64,000 bases of DNA. Source: Aristolochia californica. Its lineage: Eukaryota > Streptophyta > Magnoliopsida > Piperales > Aristolochiaceae. The translations under genes were made by a program, and so were the position numbers. Positions 28,376 through 39,656 of this stretch are shown here, piece after piece. The stretch covers positions 28,343,013-28,407,012 of the forward strand of contig JARWKL010000007.1 of assembly GCA_029961685.1 (NCBI GenBank), read 5' to 3'. Each line of letters begins with the position of its first letter. The stretch's first letter is position 1. The notes beneath the pieces are model-generated. The model had not been told where the DNA came from and made no database searches. It worked only from the letters and a program-made list of their open reading frames with translations.

Positions 28376-28710
28376 TGTTGGAAGATAAGCTCAAGCCCAC
28401 ACGACCAAGGAAGGCCCTAAAGATGGGCCTAAGCCCGTAAGAAGTAGGACACACAAAAGTATCTGATCTTATGGTCACATGAAAAAAAGAGTTTTAGTTT
28501 GAGTTATGTTTGTCTTTTATCTATATTGAGTTATTTAATTATCTTAGGACTTATCTTTAACTGTTAGAGTTTGGGTGTAATTGGGACAAGGGTAGTTTTA
28601 TTGTAATTGGACTCTAGTACCTTCCTCTATTACAAATAGAGGTTGATGTACTCTGATTACAACAAGTTATTGATGTCAATGAAGTATTTCACTTTTCCAT
28701 AAATTCAACA
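28376..28710 (+). mobile_element. Solo LTR, internally deleted, co-duplicated copy
   Basis: A 335-bp member of the TGTTGGAAGATAAGC family ending AAATTCAACA. About 55 bp between two CACA motifs are missing relative to the short-form LTR at 50777 (and a further ~48 bp relative to the long form). Flanks are TGTTA (28371-28375) and TGTTG (28711-28715), a slightly decayed target duplication. The insertion point in the monomer is the same as that of the element at 38477-51169. Both share the variants GGCCCT inside the LTR, ATCGTTTTTAATTTTTTCC and ACTCTATAA on the left, and TTTTTTGCTTACAAGATAAA and AAGTTAAAACTC on the right. I infer a single original insertion that was duplicated with the surrounding satellite. 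Confidence 0.88.
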
Positions 28711-28969
28711 TGTTGTGATCTATTTGCCTTATCTTTTTTGCTTACAAGATAAAGGGAAAGTTAAAACTCAAGTTTTGATTTAAGAAATAAGTACACATCT
28801 AAAATAGAATTGCACAAATGTAGAGAGAGATAATTCAAAAAACTCACTATAGTTTTTAGGGCTAGTATACTCTTTTTAGTTTTTATAAATTAGGTTTTGC
28901 AATTGTCGGGAAAAGTGGGAGGCGGAGGGATTTTTAACTGAGAGTTGCATAAGTCATTTGTTACAAAAA

Positions 28970-29324
28970 AAATTTTCATTACTTAAATTTGTTGTTTTTT
29001 TTATTTTTTCCATACATAAACTCTAAAATTTTCATTTTGTTGTGAACTATTTGCCATATTTTTTTTCTTTACAATACAAATGGAAAGTGAAAACTCGAGT
29101 TTTGATTAAATAAAAAAGTACACATCTAAAATGCAAATGCAAAAAATATAGAGAGATAATTGATAAAAGTCTCTATATTTTTTAGATATTGTAAAGTCTT
29201 TTTAGTTTATATATATTAGGTTTTGCAATCGTCGGGAAAAGGGGGAGGCTGGGGATTTTTAATTTAGTGTTGCTTAAGTCATTTCTTTAAAAAAAAAAGT
29301 GTAGCCCGTTACGCATGATTGACC
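28970..29324. repeat. 355-bp exact copy of 26972-27326 within the satellite
   Basis: Read base by base, 28970-29324 equals 26972-27326 with no substitution or indel, including a 10-A run and the rare variants GTGAACTATTTGCCATA, ACAATACAAATGG and CTTTTTAGTTTATATATAT. After 29324 the two copies diverge at once (CCGATAAATC versus CCAATAAATC, then several changes). The offset is 1,998 bp, not a multiple of the monomer, and the left edge breaks monomer phase. Confidence 0.92.
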
Positions 29325-30527
29325 AATAAATCACTTTACAATCATCTATGATTGTTAGGTCTGCTTTTTGTAAATGGGCAAAATAAAGGCTTGTTTGACT
29401 CAGGTAAATATTCCACTATACGTTCACTTGCAAATTTAATGAGAACTTACTATTCTCTTAACAAGGTATGGATCCATAGGTCATTTGCATCTTCAACATG
29501 TTTAAAGCATGCATATCCATATTTAAAACAAGTTAGGATCAATTAGAAATCTCTATCTTATAAAATTCCAAACTATTATCGTTGAACTAGTAGAATTTCC
29601 CAAACTTGGATGACAAAACTTTTGAATTGATTTGTGGTGTATGAATAAATTTTCTTTTCATACATTTGTTATTGTTATTAATTTTTTCCATACATAAACT
29701 CTAAAATTTTCATTTTTGTTGTGATCTATTTTCCTTATCTTTTTGTATTACGAGATAAAGGGAAACTGAAAACTCAAGTTTTGATTATAGAAAAAAGTAC
29801 ACATCTAATATGGAATTACTCAAATATAGAGAGAGATAATTCCAAAAAGTCTCTGTAATTTTAAGGGATTGTAACCTTTTGTTTGTATTTATATATTTGG
29901 TTTTGCAATCATTGGGGAAGGGGGAAAAGCGGGGGATTTTTAGCTAAGTGTTGCATAAGTCATTCATTAAAAAAATATGTAGCCCATTAAGCATGATTGA
30001 CCGACAAATCACTTTACAATCATCTATGATTGTTAGGTCAGCTTTTTGTCAATGGGAAAAATAATGGTTTGTTTGACTCAAGTAAATATCCCGCCGCACA
30101 TTCACTTGTGAATTTAGTGAGTACTTGTTATTCACTTTAAAAGGTTTGGATCCATTGGTCATTTGCATCTTCAACATGTTTCAAGCAGGCATATCCATAT
30201 TTAAAACATGATAGGATCAATTAGAAATCTCATTCTTATAAAATTCTAAGCTATTAGGGTTGAACTAGTGAAATTTCCAAAATTTGGATAACAAAACTTT
30301 TGTGTTCATTTCTGGTGTGTGAATAAATTTTCTTTACTTACTTTTGTTATATTTTTTAATTTTTTCCATACATAACCTCTAAAATTTTAATTTTGTTGTG
30401 ATCTATTTTCCTTATCTTTTTTGTTTACGAATTAAAGGGAAAGTGAAAACTCAAGTTTTATTTTAAGAAAAAAGTACTCTTTTTATTTTTTACATTTTAT
30501 GTTTTGCAATAGTCGGAAAAATGCGGA

Positions 30528-30548
30528 GGGGGGGGGGGGGGGGGGGGG
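30528..30548 (+). repeat. Poly-G run (21 G) in the G-rich block of a monomer
   Basis: Twenty-one consecutive G replace the usual GGAGGCGGGGG at the same monomer position. This is probably slippage expansion of the conserved G-rich block, or collapsed or inflated sequencing of a homopolymer. Confidence 0.8.
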
Positions 30549-32586
30549 ATTTTTAACTAAGTGTTGCACAAGTTATTTCTTAAAAAAAAAAAATAGCCCA
30601 TTGCGCATGGTTGACCGATAAATCACTTTACAATCATCTATGATTGTTAGATTAGCTTTTTGCATATTGGCAAAATAATGACTTGTTTGACTCAGGTAAA
30701 TATCCCGCCCCACGTTCAGTTGCGAATTTAATTAGTACTTGTTATTCTCTATAAAAGTTTTGGATCCATAGGTTATTTGCATCTTAAACATGTTGCAAAC
30801 ATGCATATCCATATTTAAAACAAATTAAGATCAATTAGAAATCTTTCTTATAAAATTCCAAGCTATTAGGGTTGAACTAGTGGAATTTCCCAAACAAGGA
30901 TAACAAAACTTTTGTGTTCATTTGTGGTGTATGAAAAAATTTTATTTACTTAGATTTGTTGTTGTTATTAATTTTTTCCACACATCAACATTAAAATTTT
31001 CTTTTTATTGTGATAAATTTGCGTCTTTTTTGTCTACGAGATAATGGGAAAGTGAAAACTCAAGTTTTGATTTAAGAAAAAATAAACATCTAAAATGAAA
31101 ATGCAAAAAAATAGAGAGTGATAATTCCAAAAAGTCTATGTGAATTTTAGGGATAGTAAAATCTTTTTAGTTTTTATATATTAGGTTTTGCAATCGACGG
31201 GAAAAAGGGGGATGCAGGGGATTTTTAACTGAGTGTTGCAAAAGTATTCCATACATAAAAAATGTAGCCCGTTATGCATGATTGACCAAAAAATCATTGT
31301 ACAGTCATCTATGATTGTTAGGTCAGCTATTTGTAAATGGGCAAAATAATGGGTTGTTTGAGTCGGTTAAATATCCCGCAGCACGTTCACTTGAGAATAT
31401 AATGAGCACTTGTAATTCTCTTTATAAGGTTGGGATCCATAGGTCATTTGCATCTTCAACATGTTTCAAGCATGTATGTCCATATTTAAAACATGTTAGG
31501 ATTAATTAGAAATATCTTTCTTAAAAAATTCCAAACTATTAGGTTTGAACTAGTGGAATTTTCCATACATGGATAACAAAACTTTTGTGTTCATTTGTGG
31601 TGTGTGAATAAATTTTCATTACTTACCATTTTTATTGTTATTAATTTTTTCCATACATAAACTCAAAAATTTTCATTTTATTGTGTTCTATTTGCCTTAT
31701 CTTTTTGGTTTACGAGATAAAGGTAAAGTGAAAAAAAAGTACACATTTAAAATGGAAATTCACAAATGTTGAGAGAGATAATTCCAAAAAGTCTCAATAA
31801 TTTTTAGGGATTGTAAAGTGTTTTAGTTTCTATATATTAGGTTTTACAATCGTTGAGAAAAAGGGGGAGGCGGTGGATTATTAACTGAGTGTCGCATAAG
31901 TCATTTCTTACAAAAATAAATGGATCCCGTTAGGCATGATTGACTGATAAATCACTTTACAATCATGTATGATTGTTAGGTCAGCTTTTCGTAAAAGAGA
32001 AAAATAATGGCTCGTTTGACTCGGTAAATATCCCGCGCACGTTCACTATAGAATTTAATGAGCACTTGTTATTCTCTTTAAAATGTTTGGATCCATAGGT
32101 CATTTTCATCTTCAACATGTTCCAAGCATGCATATCCATATTTAAAACATGTTAATATCAATTAGAAATCTCTTTCTTTTAAAATTCCAAGTTATTAGGC
32201 TTGAACAAGTGGAATTTCCCAAACATGGATACAAAAATTTTGTGGTCATTTGTGGTATGTGATAAAAAATTATTTACTAGCATTTGTTGATGTTATTAAT
32301 ATTTTCCATATATCAACTCTAAAATATTCATTTTCTTGTGATAAATTTGCATTATCTTTTTTGTTTACAAGATAAATGGAAAGTGAAAACTCAAGTTTTT
32401 ATTTAAGAAAAAAATAAACATCTAAAATGGAAATGCACAAATGTAAAGAGAGGTAATTCCATAAAGTCTCTTTAATTTTAAATGAATGTAAATTCTTTTT
32501 AGTTTTTTTATATTAGGTTATGCAATCGTCTGGAAAAGGGGGAGGTGGGGGATTTTTAACTGAGTTTTTCATAAGTCATTCTCTAC

Positions 32587-32611
32587 AAAAAAAAAAAAAA
32601 AAAAAAAAAAA
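32587..32611 (+). repeat. Poly-A run (25 A)
   Basis: Expansion of the short A-tract that follows CATTTCTTAC in most monomers, where it is usually 6-10 A. Confidence 0.85.
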
Positions 32612-34841
32612 CTGTTACCTGTTACATATGATTGATCGATAAATCTTGATACAATCATCTATGATTGTTAGGTCAACTCTTTGGAAATGGGCAAAATAAT
32701 GGCCTGTTTGACTAGGGTAAATATCCCACCGCATGTTCACTTGAGAATTTAATGAGCACTTGTTATTCTCTTTAAAAGGTTTGGATCCATAGGTCATTTG
32801 CTTCTTCAACATATTTTAGGCATGCATATCCATATTTAAAACATGTTAGGATCAATTAGAAATCTCTTTCTTATAAAATTTCAAGCTATTTGGGTTGAAC
32901 TAGTGGAATTTCCCAAACTTGGATAACAAAACTTTTGTGTTCATCTTTGGTGTGTGAAAAAAATTTCTTTACTTACATTTTTTATTGTTTTTAATATTTT
33001 CCATACATAAACTCTAAAATTTTCATTTTGGTGTGATCTATTTTCCTTATCTTTTTTGTCAACGAGATAAACAGTAAGTGAAAACTCAAGTTTTGATTCT
33101 AAAAAAAGTACACATCTAAAATGGAAATACACAAATGTAGATAGAGATAATTCCAAAATGTCTTTTATATTTTTTAGCGATTGTAAACTCTATATAGTTT
33201 TTATATATTAGGTTTTACAATCATCGGGAAATGGGGGAGGCGGGCGATTTTTAACTGAGTGTTGCATAAGTCAATTCTTAAAAAAAATATGTAGCCCGTT
33301 ACACATGATTGACTGATAAATCACTTTACAATCATCTATGATTGTTAGGTCAGCTTTTTTTAAATGGGAAAAATAATGGTTTGTTTGAGTCGGGTAAATA
33401 TCCCATCGCACGTTCACTTGCGAATTTAATGAGCGCTTGTTATTCACATTATAAGGTTTGGATCCATAGGTTTTTTGCATCTTCAACGTGTTTCAACCAT
33501 CCATGTCCATATTTAAAACATGTTAGGATCAATTAGAAATCTCTTTCTTACAAAATTCTAAGCTATTAGGGTTGAACTAGTGGAATTTTCCATACATGGA
33601 TAACCAAACTTTTGTGTTCATTTGTGTTGTGTGAATAAATTTTCATTACATACATTTGTTATTGTTATTAATTTTTTCCATACATAAACTCTAAAATTTT
33701 CATTTTTTTGTGATCTATTTGCCTTATATTTTTTGTTTACGAGATAAACGAAAAAGTGAAAACTCATGTTTTGATTTAAGAAAATAGTACACATCTAAAA
33801 TGGAAAAGATAAAATGTAGAGAGAGATAATTCCAAAAAGTCTCTGTAATTTTTAGGAATTGTAAAATTTTTTTAATTTTTATATATTAGGTTTTGCAATC
33901 GTTTGGAAAAAGGGGGGAGGCTGGGGATTTTTAATAGTGTTGCTTAAGTCATTTCTTAAAAAAAAAATGTAGCTTGTTAGGCATGATTGACCTATAAATC
34001 ATTTTAAAATCATCTATGATTGTTAGGTCATATTTTTGTAAATGAGAAAAATAATGGCTTGTTTGACTCGGGTAAATATCTTGTCGTACGATCACTTGAG
34101 AATTTAATGAGCACTTGTTATTCTCTTTAAAAGGTTTGGATCCATAGGTCATTTACATCTTCAACATTTTTCAAGCATGCATATCCATATTTAAAACATG
34201 TTCAGATCATTTAGAAATTTCTTTCTTATAAAATTCCAAGCTATAAGGGTTGAACAAGTGAAATTTCCCAAACATGGATACAAAACATTTGTGTTCATTT
34301 GCGGTGTGTGAAAAAAATTTATTTACTTACATTTTTTATTGTTATTAATTTTTTCCTTACATCAACTCTAAAATTTTCATTTTGTTGATATCAATTTGCC
34401 TTATGTTTTTAGAAAATGAAAACTCAATTTTTTCTTTTAGAAAAAAATAAACATCTAAAATGGAAATGCACAAATGGAGAGAGAGATAATTCCCAAAAGT
34501 CTCTGTAATTTTAAATGATTTTAAATTTATTTTAGTTTTTATATATTAGGTTTTGCAATCGTGGGTAAAAGGGGGAGGTGGGGGATTTTTAACTGAGTGT
34601 TACATAAGTCATTCTCTTCACAAAGAAATGTAGCCCGTTACGCTAGATTGACTGATATATCATTTTACAATCATCTATGATTGTTAGGCCTGTTTGACTC
34701 GTGTATATATCCCGCCGCACATTCACTTGGAAATTTATTGAGCACTTGTTATTCTCTTTAGAAGGTTTGGATCCATAGGTGATTTTCATCTTCAACATGT
34801 TTCAAGCATACATATCCATATATAAAACATTTTAGGATCAA

Positions 34842-34923
34842 TGTTAAGCACCAAGCCAATACGACCCAAAAGACCAACCTGTTAGGAGAGGAAGGCATAT
34901 GTACTTAACCCAGGACCATAACA
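34842..34923 (-). repeat. TRIM 3' LTR
   Basis: An 82-bp terminal repeat (- strand TGTTATGGTCCTGGG ... GTGCTTAACA). It matches 35542-35624 with several substitutions, including CAATACGACCC versus CAATACTACCC. The upstream - strand sequence GTGAAGGTGGGTGTAC is purine-rich and could be the polypurine tract. Confidence 0.85.
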
Positions 34924-35087
34924 GTACACCCACCTTCACGAGCCGACGACCACGACAGCCACACTCTAGTGATGGCCTACTCTAGTTTCTGCTAGGTCGG
35001 CCCCTCCGTTAGGTCGCCCCCACCACTCTGGACTCTCGCCCCTCAGGACTCACGCCGCGGGGATTTGAACTCGCGATGTAGCGCCTA

Positions 35088-35098
35088 CTCTGATACCA
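35088..35098 (-). other. TRIM primer-binding site
   Basis: On the - strand this reads TGGTATCAGAG, the conserved start of the tRNA-iMet primer site. It lay two bases from the 5' LTR before the nested solo LTR inserted into CCAAA. Confidence 0.8.
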
Positions 35099-35100
35099 AA

Positions 35101-35536
35101 TGTTGAATTTATGGAAAAGTGAAATACTGCATTGACATCAATACCTTGTTGTAATCAGAGTACATGAACCTCTATTTATAATAGAGGAAGGTAGTAGAGT
35201 CCAATTACAATAAAACTACCCTTGTCCCAATTACACCCAAACTCTAACACATAAGTCCTAGCATAATTAAATAACTCAATATTGATAAAAGACAAACATA
35301 ACTCAAACTAAAATTATTCTTGGTCGTGACCCTAAGATAATGATATTTTTGTGAGTCCTTCTTGATCTTCCAACGGATGTGATAAGGATGACAGCTCATG
35401 CTAATCATTGTGAGTCCTACTTCATATGGGCTTGGGCCCATCTTGTGGGCCTTCCTTGGTCATGTGGCCCATCTTATAAAAATCTTAGATATGTGGGTCT
35501 TCCTTGGTTGTGTGGGCTTGAGCTTATCTTCCAACA
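35101..35536 (-). mobile_element. Solo LTR nested in the TRIM, TGTTGGAAGATAAGC family
   Basis: A 436-bp reversed long-form LTR (TGTTGAATTTATGG ... CTTATCTTCCAACA) flanked by a perfect target duplication, CCAAA (35096-35100 and 35537-35541). It separates the TRIM primer site from its 5' LTR, so it arrived after the TRIM. A satellite-sized gap on either side is absent, so it jumped into the TRIM itself. Confidence 0.93.
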
Positions 35537-35541
35537 CCAAA

Positions 35542-35624
35542 TGTTAAGCACCTAGCCAATACTACCCAAAAGACCGCCCTGGTAGGTAGCGAAAAGCTAT
35601 GTACTTAACCCCAGGACAATAATA
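35542..35624 (-). repeat. TRIM 5' LTR
   Basis: An 83-bp copy of the terminal repeat. Its outer end has decayed (- strand TATTATTGTCCTGG against TGTTATGGTCCTGG in the other copy). It is followed directly by the ATCAA target duplication and satellite. Confidence 0.85.
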
Positions 35625-38476
35625 ATCAATTAGAACTAGTGGAATTTCCAAAAATTGGATACCTAAAATTTTGGGTTCATTTGTGGTGTGTGAATAAATT
35701 TTCTTTATGTACATTTGTTATTGTTATTAATTTTTTCCCTTCATAAACTCTAAAATTTTCATTTTGATGTGATCTATTTGCATTAGCTTTTTTGTCTACG
35801 AGATAAAGGGAAAGTGAAAACTCAATTTTATATTTAAGAAAAAAGTACACATCTAAAATATAAATGTACAAATGTAGAGAGATATAATTCCAAAAAGCCT
35901 TTGTAATTTTTAGGGATTATAAACTCTTTTTAGTGTTTATATATTAGGTTTTGCATTCATCGTGGAAAGGGGGAGGTGGGGGGATTTGTAATTGAGTGTT
36001 TCATAAGTCATTTCTTTCAAAAGAAATGTAACATGTAACGCATGATTGACTGGAAAATCACTGTACAATCATCAATGATTGTTAGGTAAGTATTTTTTAA
36101 ATGCACAAAATTATAGCTTGTTGGACACAGGTAAATATCCCACTGCATGTTCCCTTGAGAATTTAATGTGCACATGTTATTCTCTTTAAAAGTTTTGGAT
36201 CCATAGGTCATTTGAATCGTCAACATGTTTCAAGCATACATATCCATATTTAAAACATGTTAGGATCAATTAGAAATATCTTTTTAATAAAATTCCAAGT
36301 TATTAGTGTTAAACTACTGGAATTTCCCAAACTTGGATAACAAAAGTTTTGCGTTCATTTGCGGTGTGTGAATAAATTTTCTTTACGTACATTTTTCAAT
36401 GTTTTAAATTTTTTGCATACATAAACTCTAAAATTTTTATTTTGTTGTGATCTATTAGCCTTATCTTTTTTGTTTACGAGATAAAGGGAAAGTGAAAACT
36501 CAAGATTTGATTTAAGAAAAAAGTACACATCTAAAATGGAAAAGCACAAATGCAGAGAGAGATAATTCCAAAAAGTTAATGTAACTTTTAGGGATTGTAA
36601 ACTCTTTTTAGTATTTATATATTAGGTTTTACAATCGACGGGAAAAGGGGGAGGCGGGGTATTTTTAAATGAGTGTTGCATAAATCATTTCTTAAAAAAA
36701 TATGTTGCCCCGTACAAATGATAGATCGATAAATCACTTTACTATGACCTATGATTGTGATGTCAGCTTTTTGTAAATGGGCAAAATAATGGTCTATTTA
36801 ACTTGGTTAAATATCCCGACGCATGTTCACTGGAAAATTTAATGAGCACTTGTTATTCTATTAAAAAATTTTGGATCCATGGGTCGTTTGCATCTTCAAC
36901 ATGTTTCAAGCATGCATATCCATATTTAAAACTTGTTAGGGTCAATTAAAAATCTCTTTCTTATAAAATTCCAAGATATTAGGGTTGAAATAGAGAAATT
37001 TCCACTACTTGGATAACAAAACTTTTGTGGTCATTTGTGGTGTGTGAATAAATTTTCATTACATACATTTGTTATTTTATTTTATTTTTTCCATACGTAA
37101 ACTCTAAAATTTTCAATTTGTTGTGATCTATTTTCCATATCTTTTTTGTTTACAATACAAAGGGAAAGTGAAAACTCAAGTTTTGATTAAAGAAAAAAGT
37201 ACACATTTAAAATGCAAAAGCACAAAATTAGAGAGAGATAATTGAAAATTGTCTCTAAACTTTTTAGGGATTGCAAAATTTTTTTACTTTTTATATATTT
37301 GGTTTTGCGATCGTTGGGAAAAAGGGGAGGCGGGGGATTTTTAATTGTGTGTTGCTTAAGTCATTTCTTACAAAAAAAATGTAGCTCTTTACTCATGAGT
37401 GACCGATAAATCAATTTACAATCACCTTTGATTGTTAGGTCTGCTTTTTGTAAATGAGAAAAATAATGGTTTGTTTGACTCGGATAAATATCCCGTCGCA
37501 CGTTCACTTGAGAATTTAATGAGCACTTGTTATTCTCTTTAAAAGGTTTGGGTCCATTGGTCATTTCCATCTTCAACATGTTTAAAACATGCATATCCAT
37601 ATTTAAAAATAGTTAGGATCAATTAGGGTTATTGTAAAATTCCAACATATTAAGGTTGAACTAGTGGAATTTCCCAAACTTGGATAACAAAACTTTTGTG
37701 TTCATTTGTGGTGTGTGAATAAATTATCTTTACTTACATTTGTTATTTTTTTCAAAGTTTTCCATACATAAACACTAAAATTTTTATTTTGTTGTGATAA
37801 ATTTGCCTTATCTTTTTTTTTTTTAACGCGATAAAGGGAAAGTGAAAACTCAAGTTCATATTTAAGAAAAAAGGACACATCTAAAATAGAAATGCAGAAA
37901 TGTAGAAAGAGATATTTCCAAAAATTCTCTGTAAATTTTAGGGATTGTAAACTCTTTTTAGTATTTATATATTAGATTTTGCAATTTTTGGGAAAAAGGG
38001 GGAGGCTGAAGGATTTTTATCTAAGTGTTGCATAAGTCAATTCTTACAAAAAAAAGTAGCCCGTTACGCAAGATTGACCGATAAATCACTTTATAATCTT
38101 CTATGATTGTTAGGCCAACCTTTTGTAAATGGGAAAATTAATGGCTTGTTTGACTTGGGAAAATATTCCACCGCACGTTCACTTGAGAATTTAATGAACA
38201 CTTTTTATTCTCTTGAAAATGTTTGGATCCATTCGTCATTTGCATTTTTAACATGTTTTAAGCATGCATATCGATATTTAAAACATGTTAGTATCAATTA
38301 GAAATCTCTTTCTGATAAAATTCCAAGTTATTAGGGTTGAACTAGTGGATTTTTTCCAAACTTGGATAAATAAACTTTTGTGTTCATTTGTGATGTGTGA
38401 ATAAATTTTCTTTACTTACATTTGATATCGTTTTTAATTTTTTCCATACATAAACTCTATAAATTTCATTTTTTTG
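35625..38476. repeat. Satellite array segment 6 (~4.2 monomers)
   Basis: Same satellite, with anchors near 36195, 36871, 37546 and 38220. The monomer near 35950-36130 (TTTGCATTCATCGTG, TTTCAAAAGAAATG, AAATGCACAAAATTAT) is closest to that near 52.7-52.9 kb. The stretch 36.6-38.5 kb matches 26.6-28.4 kb, including the left flank of the retroelement insertion that follows. Confidence 0.94.
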
Positions 38477-38861
38477 TGTTGGAAGATAAGCTCGAGCCCA
38501 CACAACCAAGGAAGGCCCTCTAGATGGGCTCAATCCCATAAGAAGTAGGACCCACAATGATTATCATCAGCTGGCATCCATATCACATCAGTTAGAAGAT
38601 CAAGGACTCACAAAAGTATCTTATCTTATGGTCACGTCGAAGAAGATTTTTAGTTTATGTTCGTCTTTTATCTATATTGAGTTATTTAATTATGTTAGGA
38701 CTTATCTTTAAGTGTTAGAGTTTGGGTGTAATTGGGACGATGTTAATTTTATTGTAATTGGACTCTACTTCCTTCATCTATTATAAGTAGAGGTTCATGT
38801 AGTCTGATTACAACAAGTTATTGATGTCAATGAAGTATTTGACTTTTCCATAAATTCAACA
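38477..38861 (+). repeat. Outer element 5' LTR
   Basis: A 385-bp short-form LTR, TGTTGGAAGATAAGC ... AAATTCAACA, about 90% identical by eye to the 3' LTR at 50777. It lacks the roughly 48-bp segment present in the long-form solo LTRs. Its GGCCCT variant is shared with the solo LTR at 28376. Confidence 0.92.
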
Positions 38862-38873
38862 TAGTATCAGATC
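38862..38873 (+). other. Outer element primer-binding site, degraded
   Basis: TAGTATCAGATC follows the LTR end directly and differs from the tRNA-iMet primer site TGGTATCAGAGC at two positions. Confidence 0.7.
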
Positions 38874-38880
38874 AGATTTT

Positions 38881-38903
38881 GTGAGTTGACTTGGTCAACT
38901 CAC
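38881..38903 (+). other. Perfect inverted repeat just downstream of the primer site
   Basis: Arms GTGAGTTGAC and GTCAACTCAC are exact reverse complements around a 3-base loop (TTG), starting eight bases after the primer site. In retroelement leaders, hairpins here can serve RNA packaging or dimerisation; that role is inference. Confidence 0.6.
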
Positions 38904-38925
38904 GGAGGTAATGTGTTTCTTTTCT

Positions 38926-38945
38926 CTAAACCCTAAACCCTAAAT
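38926..38945 (+). repeat. Telomere-like CCCTAAA stretch
   Basis: CTAAACCCTAAACCCTAAAT contains two full CCCTAAA units plus a partial one. It lies inside the retroelement leader, so it is not a chromosome end. Such motifs are common in plant 5' leaders. Confidence 0.75.
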
Positions 38946-39373
38946 CTAGCTTCCTAGTTATTTTTTTTAGTCCCTATACCCATAGATTTTTTTACACTTT
39001 TTTACCTCCATACAGAGTTTTTAATATTTCAAAACATATATTGACAGAAAGATATTTGAGTCTACTTTCCAAAGAAAAACAATTTGTTCCAATCGGTGTT
39101 ATCTACAGAGAAATGTCGATATTTTAATGAGCGAAGGTCAAATTGCAAAAAGGTTCGACCAACAGTAGAAATCTTCAGATTTTGAGGTATTTTGTGCTAT
39201 AAATAACTAGACTTTATATGGATAAATTTATATCAAAAGAAATATATTTATGTCTATTCTTTTACCTATTCAAATAAATTTTTTATCTGATTTATCTACA
39301 AAGAGAAATCGATATTTGAAACAGAAAAGATCAGATTGGAAAAGAGGTTCGAGTGGCAACAGAAAGCCTCAAC

Positions 39374-39507
39374 TTCCGAGGTATTTTATGTTATCAAGAA
39401 GGAGAGTTTATATGGAGTATTATATATCCAAAGAAAGATCTTCCGAGGTATTTTATGTTATCAAGAAGGAGAGTTTATATGGAGTATTATATATCCAAAG
39501 AAAGATC
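39374..39507 (+). repeat. 67-bp exact tandem duplication
   Basis: The unit from TTCCGAGGTATTTTATG to CCAAAGAAAGATC occurs twice back to back (39374-39440 and 39441-39507) with no difference. The unit length is not a multiple of three. The lack of divergence suggests a recent event. Confidence 0.95.
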
Positions 39508-39656
39508 TGTAAGTCTATTTTCTTATATATTCTTGGTATGATTTTTTTATAACGAGATATTGATCTTTGAAAAAAATCAATGGTCATTCAGGAAAAAAAG
39601 GAGAAACTTGCTGCGTTTGACCAAATGACAGAGACCGAAATCTATCAGATTATTTA

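Larger units (their letters stand above)
28711..34841. repeat. Satellite array segment 5 (~9 monomers)
   Basis: Same satellite, with anchors near 29463, 30139, 30757, 31427, 32090, 32780, 33457, 34131 and 34763. The phase breaks at about 28970, where the sequence jumps from TTACAAAAAA into AATTTTCATTACTTAAATTTG; this is the left edge of the 355-bp identical copy. Near 30480 about 120 bp are missing. The stretch 29.7-31.0 kb shares private variants with 51.2-52.6 kb, including GTAACCTCTTGTTTGT-like and TTTTTGTCAATGG motifs. No gene is seen. Confidence 0.94.
34842..35624 (-). mobile_element. TRIM-type miniature LTR retrotransposon with a nested solo LTR
   Basis: Two 82-83-bp direct repeats (34842-34923 and 35542-35624), each starting TGTTAAGCACC on the + strand, bound about 172 bp of unique sequence. 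A perfect 5-bp duplication of satellite sequence, ATCAA, flanks the whole (34837-34841 and 35625-35629). Read on the - strand, the repeat ends GTGCTTAACA and is followed two bases later by TGGTATCAGAG, the tRNA-iMet primer site. That is the order LTR, primer site, internal, LTR. Without the nested 436-bp LTR and its 5-bp duplication the element is about 342 bp, with no coding capacity, which fits the TRIM class. Just inside, GAGTTCAAATCCCCGC resembles a tRNA T-arm. A 38-bp-scale deletion of satellite follows the right edge. Confidence 0.88.
38874..39651 (+). other. Outer element 5' internal region, no coding motif
   Basis: About 780 bp between the primer site and the copia insertion. It holds a 10-bp-arm perfect hairpin (38881-38903), a short telomere-like stretch (38926-38945) and a 67-bp exact tandem duplication (39374-39507). 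Only short open frames of up to 100 codons exist, and those come from the duplication. I recognise no gag domain, so this may be an untranslated leader. Confidence 0.6.

Noticed and set aside
35061..35100. A tRNA gene suggested by GAGTTCAAATCCCCGC near TGGTATCAGAG
   Set aside because: No acceptor or anticodon stem can be folded around it. It sits at the primer site of a TRIM element, where tRNA-like sequence is expected.
422..38301. Dozens of 60-130-codon open frames on both strands inside the satellite (such as those at 1785-2021, 13388-13777 and 29352-29546)
   Set aside because: They repeat with the monomer, fall in three families of overlapping frames, lack any known domain, and have starts and stops that vary with point changes. 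I treat them as chance frames of the repeat, not genes.
38926..38945. Telomere or interstitial telomeric array
   Set aside because: There are only about two and a half CCCTAAA units, inside a retroelement leader. That is too short for a telomeric array.
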